Source: Boesenbergia rotunda (Eukaryota > Streptophyta > Magnoliopsida > Zingiberales > Zingiberaceae). From it: a DNA stretch of 64,000 nt. Where the stretch lies: assembly GCA_024364735.1 (NCBI GenBank), contig JAGFNQ010000198.1:250251-314250 (forward strand). The letters run 5' to 3'. The notes under the pieces are model-generated. The model was not told the DNA's origin, ran no database searches, and saw only the letters and a program-made list of their open reading frames with translations. Below, piece by piece: positions 58,888 to 64,000 of the stretch; position 1 is the stretch's first letter; each line of letters begins with the position of its first letter. The translations under genes and the position numbers were made by a program.

Positions 58888-58946
58888 GAAGGACCGCTCT
58901 TGATCGGACTAACCGCCGAGAGAATACACGCTAGAGGAGAAGAACG

Positions 58947-59624
58947 ATGGAAGACAAACTGGGGAACAACATCTACACCCCACCACCCTACGACAATGAG
59001 GATTTCGACTATTGGCGGGCGAGGATGAAGAATTGGCTTAGCATGGAGTGGGAGTGCATGGTCATGCTAGAAGAGCCCTTCGAAGTTCCAAAGGACAAGC
59101 ATGGAAAGAAGTTTCGTCCTAGATATTGGACTCAAGAGCAACAAGACTACTCTAGGGCAAACAAGAAGGTAATAGATGTATTAATTGATATTTTGCCTAA
59201 TAATGTTTTGAGTATTGTAGGGAATTATAAAAATGCACACGAATTATGGACCAAGTTGGTGGAATATCACAAGAACCCTACACAAACTCAAGGAGTAGAT
59301 GAACCCGAGGAAGTGAGCTCAATAGCTCTAGAGGAGGAAGAAGTGTCCACATCCTCAAGTGAAGAAGAGAGTGAGAGGTCATCCACCTCATCTAGAGAAG
59401 AGGAGGAGGTCACCACCTCAAGGATTGAGGGGGAGGAGAGACCCTCACCTACACATGATCAAGAGGAAGTCTCCACTTCAACCAAGGGTGAAGAGGAAGT
59501 CAACCAAGCCTCAACCTCCACCAAAGCAAGGGCTAAAGACCACATTGTATGCTTTGGGTGCAATGAAAAGGGGCACTACAAGGATAAGTGCCCACTAGTT
59601 AAAAAAAAGGAGGTACACCCTTAA
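58947..59624 (+). CDS. gag-like protein, first ORF (DUF4219/UBN2-type, one zinc knuckle)
   Basis: A 225-aa ORF beginning MEDKLGNNIYTPPPYDNEDF, then Y-W-R-A-R-M-K-N-W-L, the usual N-terminal motif of plant copia gag, and an S-R-A-N-K-K-V-I-D segment with L-W-T-K-L-V. The middle (residues about 118-180) is very rich in E and S, with repeated EEEEVSTSS-type runs. One knuckle is at the end, CFGCNEKGHYKDKC (C-x2-C-x4-H-x4-C, residues about 204-217). A stop follows at 59622-59624; a second knuckle lies in another frame downstream, so the original protein was longer. No enzyme domain. Confidence 0.8.
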   Translation: MEDKLGNNIYTPPPYDNEDFDYWRARMKNWLSMEWECMVMLEEPFEVPKDKHGKKFRPRYWTQEQQDYSRANKKVIDVLIDILPNNVLSIVGNYKNAHELWTKLVEYHKNPTQTQGVDEPEEVSSIALEEEEVSTSSSEEESERSSTSSREEEEVTTSRIEGEERPSPTHDQEEVSTSTKGEEEVNQASTSTKARAKDHIVCFGCNEKGHYKDKCPLVKKKEVHP

Positions 59625-59698
59625 CCCATTGTAAATTCCTTTAAAGCTAATGTGGGTTGTAGAATTGGTGAAGCTCAAGCTAAAAGAAGAAGATTCGA

Positions 59699-60589
59699 TG
59701 CTTCACATGTGGAGAACTAGGGCATTATCACACTAAATGCCCTAGAAAAGGTGAGCTAAAGAAGATGGAAAATCTAAGAAGATGGGAAAAAGAAGAAAGA
59801 AGGAAGAGAAGAAGCTCACAACAAGGAAGGACTACAAGGATAAGGGAGGTACCCTCTAACCCCAGTTTAAAAAGAAATTCGATTTCAAGTTCTTCTTTAC
59901 ATTTCAAGAATCATGTTAATTACTCACCCATGCATGCTAGAACTCATGAGAATTGTTTATTTGTGCATAATCATGGATTTAAGTACAATGATAGGACTAA
60001 GGGTAACAAGGTAGATCATAACCCTAAGAAAAGCATGTATCATGATAGACATAAGACTTGGGTACCTAAGGATCAAGGCATTGACCCCAAGAAGGGGAGA
60101 CAAATGCCTAAGAAAATGGATAGGTCGAGGAATGTCCAAAGTGGACATATGGAATCCAAGGTTAGAGGGCTAAAAAGGGAAAATCAAGCCTTAAGGGCAA
60201 GGCTTGATACTTTAGAGAAAACCCTAGAAAGATTCACGGTTGGATCTAAGGGTTTAGATATGGTGTTGGGTGGCCTAAACCGCACCAATGATAGATCGGG
60301 TCTAGGATACCGATCTAAGGTCTCCCATGCCAAGGAAAAGAGATATGTCGGGAAGGCATATGATTATGTCAAGAAGGGGGAGTCCAAAAATGGCAAGGGG
60401 ATGCCATTTAAAGGGAAAAAGGATGACTTAACCAAAGATGAGGTGTCTAAGGTTAAGTGTGTCAAATCTGTAGGCCAAGAGTCACCGGTGGAACACCAAT
60501 GTGGCCTAGTGATGGTTGAGTCACCTAGGGAGGTGGCTAGGGCTAAGAGCTCAAGGGGGAGCTCTAGGAGCCTTTGGGATATATGGTGA
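59699..60589 (+). pseudogene. gag-like protein, second part (zinc knuckle, basic and coiled-coil region)
   Basis: In a different frame from the first ORF. It opens with a second knuckle (CFTCGELGHYHTKC, 59699-59740), then a K/R-rich stretch. An ATG at 59765 begins an ORF of 274 aa. It includes a heptad-type coiled coil (L-K-R-E-N-Q-A-L-R-A-R-L-D-T-L-E, about residues 133-155 of that ORF) and a basic C-terminal half. The frame between 59624 and 59699 is shifted. Whether this part was one protein with the first is an inference from the paired knuckles. Confidence 0.65.
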
Positions 60590-61651
60590 ATGGACCTTGG
60601 GAGGGGGTGCTCCTAGAGGTCCAGATGGGTCATGGAGTGTGCCAAAAGAATTAGAGACGGACTTGAGTCTCAATTCTTGGGTTTTGGCACAGTGTTTTTA
60701 AGTTTCATGCATGGAAATATGACATTGGGGTCATATTGCATGAAAATTGGTTTTTGGTGTGTAATTTCCATGTAAATCAATGCTAGGGACGCATTGTGGG
60801 TTGGCATGGGCAGACACATCAAGGGGAAACCAAAACTAGGACTTTTGGTTAAGGTTTGAGTAAACCTTTTTGCTAGTTTTTGGATTTTGTGTCAAACTTG
60901 GGAATGGTGATAGATACATTTTGGAATGTATTTTTTCCAAGTAGATATGGGTACCACAAACCTCTCTACAAAATTTGGGAATTTTTGGAGATTTGTGAAT
61001 TTTTGGCGCATTTCTGAATTTCGTCAGAAATGTTGAAATTTCAGACTTTCAGAGTATCAGTCGACTGCCATTTTGGCAGTTGACTGGTCAGGGCAGATTT
61101 TCATATCAACAGCTGGGTTGATGTCCAAATGATGCAAAACAAGTGTATGGGGGGCTAATACACATTGTTTATGGTCATTGGGGATTAAAGAACCGATAAT
61201 TGAGATATTGTTGGGGTCTTTTTGATGTATGGCAAAGGGGGAGAAGTGTTGGGTTTAATTTGGGAAACCAAACATACCTTTGCAAGAAACCCTAGGTTTA
61301 GGGGGAGTTGAGATTAAGGGGGAGCATGGTTGCTCCATTTTTAGCGTAAGGGGAACCTTGAAGAGGTTCTTAAAAAAAGCCTTTGTAAGTCCAATGTAGG
61401 GGGAGCTTGGGAGAAGTTTTAAAAAGCCCGTCTTGGTGAAAATTCCTAACTTTGGGGAGTTAGGTGTAGAAAGTCCTAGCTTGGAGAGCTAGGTGTGAAA
61501 AATCCTAACTTGGAGGGTTAGGTGTAGGATGCCTTGGGATAGGATCCATGTATGCATTGTATATGCATTATTTAGCATTGGTTTTTGCTATTGACTACTA
61601 TTCTGTTTTCCCTAACTTAAACGTATTGCCAAACATCAAAAAGGGAGAGAT
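60590..61651 (+). other. 3' internal region of the gag-only element
   Basis: No gene. It contains an inverted GTCGAC/GTTGAC motif (61050-61090), several 'agggggag' runs and a set of short direct repeats (TTGGGGAGTTAGGTGTAG and GGAGAGCTAGGTGTG at 61451-61530), then the polypurine tract. Confidence 0.75.
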
Positions 61652-62647
61652 TGTTGGAGCAATCGGCCCTAAGATGGTCCGGAGTGACCATAGGTTTTGA
61701 TGTTTGGGCAAAGGGTTTAAGTTAGGTTTTCCCTTGTTATCTCATATGTGTATGTTGAGTGTGCAGGTTGTACAGGTTACACATATGGACTTGACTGGAC
61801 GACCTCAGTATGGTGAAGGGCGGCATGGAGACAAGATGGAGGCTTGTGTGCACCCGAGGGACCTTGGAGAGCAGGACGATGAGCTGATGGGTGCGGATTT
61901 CGAGGCATGCATGAAGGATGGCATGGAGGCAAGCTGGAGGCTTGCGTGCATCCGAGGGACGGGAGCCGAAGATGAAGAGGGCGCGAAGGCAACAGTCGAG
62001 GCTGCTGTGGAGGAGTCAGTCGAGTCGTGAGGGTACGAGTGCGAGTGAAATGTACTCGGGAAGGGAAATCCTAGGTGAGTGAGTAGGGCAGTCGACTGCC
62101 CTTGGGGCAGTCGACTGATAAAACTCACTGAAGGGTTCTGGCCTGGGACCAGTCGACTGCCCTGGGGGCAGTCGACTGGTAGGTAGCTGGTGAGATGGCA
62201 AATTCGAACGTTGGGAGTGTCAACGATCGAATTTAGCTGGCACCAGTCGACTGCCCTGGGGGCAGTCGACTGGTAGCGAGAAATCAGCCCCGAGTCCTAT
62301 TTAAAGAGGACTTCGTGGTGGCTGAGTTTCTTGACGAGTTTAGTCTTGGTTAAAGGCCAAACAGTAGTCTTTGTGCTCAGAGGTTCTCAAGGTGTTGTGG
62401 TGAGGTTTCTCGACCCACAAGGAGCGATGAGAGCTAGCCGGAGGTTATCCGGGGTTTGATCCATCGACGGATTGTTGGATTAGTCACCCGACCGGGGTGG
62501 ATACCAACTAAAATCGCCGTGTTAGCATTGGTTAGTGATTTTATTATTGTTTTACTATTATTTCCGCTGTGCAAACTAACCGTGTAGGAACAAGAAAGGG
62601 GTGAAACGCTATTCACCCCCCCTCTAGCGTACGAAACGATCCTAACA
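61652..62647 (+). mobile_element. 3' LTR of the gag-only element
   Basis: Same length (996 bp) as the 5' LTR. Perfect 13-bp-stem hairpins lie at 62149-62179 and 62243-62273, and the perfect palindrome GGGCAGTCGACTGCCC at 62086-62101. The TATA-like box CCTATTTAAAGAGG is near 62296-62309. Confidence 0.93.
62086..62273. promoter_or_regulatory. palindrome/hairpin cluster centred on GTCGAC, upstream of the TATA box
   Basis: Three strong inverted repeats: GGGCAGTCGACTGCCC (62086-62101, perfect), and two copies of a 31-base hairpin with 13-bp arms CCAGTCGACTGCC and a CTGGG loop (62149-62179, 62243-62273). The last is about 25 bases from the TATA-like box. Matching sites in the 5' LTR are at 58313-58328, about 58378-58408 and 58471-58500, with one or two mismatches each. 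This position and symmetry suggest protein-binding or RNA-hairpin sites; the function is unknown. Confidence 0.7.
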
Positions 62648-62652
62648 CATAC

Positions 62653-64000
62653 AGGTCCCACCAGGATGAATAGAAAATCATGATCGATGGGCCTCCTGTA
62701 GCAGCTCCTCCAAGATAGGGTGTGACTCTGGTACGCACAACCTCCCTTTGAAGTACAGAATGCCCTCCTCATCTCGTGTGAAGTCCGGCTGCACTCTTGA
62801 AGCCACTCGGCTGCCCAAAAATTGTAGATGCTGGTCACTGGCCTATGCCTCTCTAATCCTCAATCTGATCGATGACTGGGCAACCATAGTCACAAGCAAG
62901 CCTCTCTTGGTCTGAGCATGCTCCTCTAATTCTAGTTCTGGGAAACTCTGAATCAGGTCTATGACCATAACCTGCTGGCAGGCTAGAACATCTCTGGACT
63001 TCCTACTGAATGCGTCGGCGACAACATTAGCTTTCCCAGGGTGGTAGCTAATGGTACAGTCATAGTCCTTCAGGAACTCCATCTATCTCCTCTGGCGAAG
63101 ATTGAGCTCCTTCTGGGTAAATAGATATTTGAGGCTTTTATGATCTGTGACGATCTCGAAGGTGATGCCATAAAGGTGATGTCTCCAGATCTTTAGTGTG
63201 AATATGATAGCAGCTAGCTCTATATCGTGCACCGAGTAGTTCTTCTCGTGCTCCTTCAACTGACGAGAAGCATAAGAGACCACCCGCCCATGTTGCATGA
63301 GTACGACACCCAAACCCTGAAGAGATGCATCTGTATAAAGCACGAAGTCGTCCTCTCCATAAGGCAATACCAAGACTGGGGCAGATACCAGCCGTTGTTT
63401 CATCTCTTGGAAGTTGGCCTCACAAGCCTCGATCCATACAAATTTTATGCCTTTCCGGGTTAGGTGTGTCAGCGGTGAAGCAATACTGGAAGATCCCTCG
63501 ACAAAGCGTCGATAGTAGCTGGCCAAACCCAAAAAACTGCTCACCTTATGAACTGACTTAGGTTGTTCCCAACTGGTGACAGCCTCAATCTTCTAGAGGT
63601 CCACCGAGATACCTGGGCTGGACATCACGTGGCCAAGTAAACCCACGAAAGATAACTAGAATGCACATTTGCTATACTTCACATATAGTCGTTTCTCTCG
63701 AAGCGTCTCTAAAATAATGCGAAGATGACGTGCATACTCCTCCTCGGATCGGGAGTAAATCAAGATGTCGTCGATGAATATGATAGCAAACTGATCCAAG
63801 TATGGCAGAAACACCCTGTTCATGAGATCCATGAACACTGCTGGGGCATTTGTAAGCCCAAACGGCATTACCAAGAACTCATAGTGTCCATAACGAGTGC
63901 AGAAAGTTGTCTTCTGAATGTTTGAATCTCTGACTCTCAGCTGATGATAACTTGATCGCAGATCTATCTTGGAATACATAGAGGTACCCCTCAACTGGTC
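62653..64000 (-). pseudogene. second chromovirus, reverse transcriptase and RNase H (continues past window)
   Basis: Read leftwards from the window end. 63994-63656 covers reverse-transcriptase motif A (KIDLRSSYHQL, normal catalytic Asp) and FIDDILIYS, then stops after KCAF, the same position at which the complete chromovirus also has a stop. 63544-63083 and 63082-62843 cover the rest of the polymerase, RNase H (LYTDAS, YASRQLKEHEKNY) and the tether. More stops and frameshifts follow to 62653. The 5' part of pol, gag and the 5' LTR lie beyond the window. Confidence 0.9.

Larger units (their letters stand above)
57878..62647 (+). mobile_element. gag-only LTR element (TR-GAG type), 4770 bp, TSD CATAC
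   Basis: Two 996-bp LTRs (57878-58873 and 61652-62647) start TGTTGGAGCAATCGG and end GATCCTAACA. CATAC flanks the element at 57873-57877 and 62648-62652. A tRNA-Met-type primer-binding site lies at 58876-58887 and a polypurine tract (AAAAAGGGAGAGA) at 61638-61650. The 2.78-kb interior encodes only gag-like protein with zinc knuckles; there is no protease, integrase, reverse transcriptase or RNase H. Non-autonomous elements of this kind have been described as TR-GAG. It is inserted in the integrase region of the second chromovirus. Confidence 0.93.

Noticed and set aside
59765..60589. 274-aa ORF as a host gene
   Set aside because: It lies inside the gag-only element between its LTRs, in frame with a gag-type zinc knuckle just upstream.

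Overview
This window is plant nuclear DNA. One intact host-type gene, a receptor-like protein, sits in a dense nest of broken retrotransposons. The chromovirus-type Ty3/gypsy elements with LTRs of about 2.6 kb, gag-only copia-type elements, L1-type LINEs with an RNase H domain, a T-tailed SINE and an EIX/Cf-like receptor gene all indicate a flowering plant with a TE-rich genome. The Transposase_28-like protein and overall style suggest a monocot, possibly Zingiberales. That last step is inference and cannot be proven from the sequence. No rRNA, tRNA, CRISPR array or bacterial-type operon was seen.

Layout. 1-5309: end of a minus-strand gypsy element (internal leader 1-670, LTR 671-3625) inserted in an older LTR, which also carries a 468-bp solo LTR (4282-4749, TSD CTAGT). 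5310-8575: relic of a receptor-like protein gene (minus), split by a 2.76-kb solo LTR (5392-8154, TSD TTATT). 8576-11308: LTR of a minus-strand element, holding a nested solo LTR (9127-11092, TSD CCCGA), which itself holds a SINE (9478-9598, 15-bp TSD). 11309-14121: broken plus-strand gene with a Transposase_28-type N-terminus and a coiled-coil C-terminus, cut by a copia-type element. 14122-about 19040: copia-type element with LTR, primer-binding site, a gag-only ORF and an AT-rich tail, but no pol.

19264-22713: the intact receptor-like protein gene (minus, 1149 aa), with its own TATA box and flanks that are largely free of long retrotransposons (to 26492). Those flanks hold a 761-bp TIR element, a 258-bp palindromic MITE and a short tandem array.

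26493-48640: a Russian-doll nest. A plus-strand gypsy-type LTR and leader is split by a 5'-truncated LINE (27842-48430). That LINE is split by a long L1-type LINE (30003-47981, 15-bp TSD). The second LINE is split inside ORF1 by a complete but dead chromovirus (30796-41551, 5-bp TSD TTACG). 48641-51658: tail and LTR of a copia element, then a second LTR fragment. 51659-53436: gag and LTR of a minus-strand gypsy element. 53437-53918: second receptor relic, whose homology begins almost exactly where that of the first relic ends.

53919-64000: another minus-strand chromovirus (LTR 53919-56571; degraded pol 56572-57877 and 62653-64000, continuing past the window). It is interrupted by a 4770-bp gag-only LTR element (57878-62647, two 996-bp LTRs, TSD CATAC). 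That element's LTRs carry perfect palindromes and hairpins centred on GTCGAC just upstream of the TATA region.

Functionally, only the receptor-like protein looks like a working host gene. I see no new enzymatic or defence system. The most unusual material is the gag-only elements, the palindrome clusters in their LTRs, and the pair of complementary receptor-gene relics.
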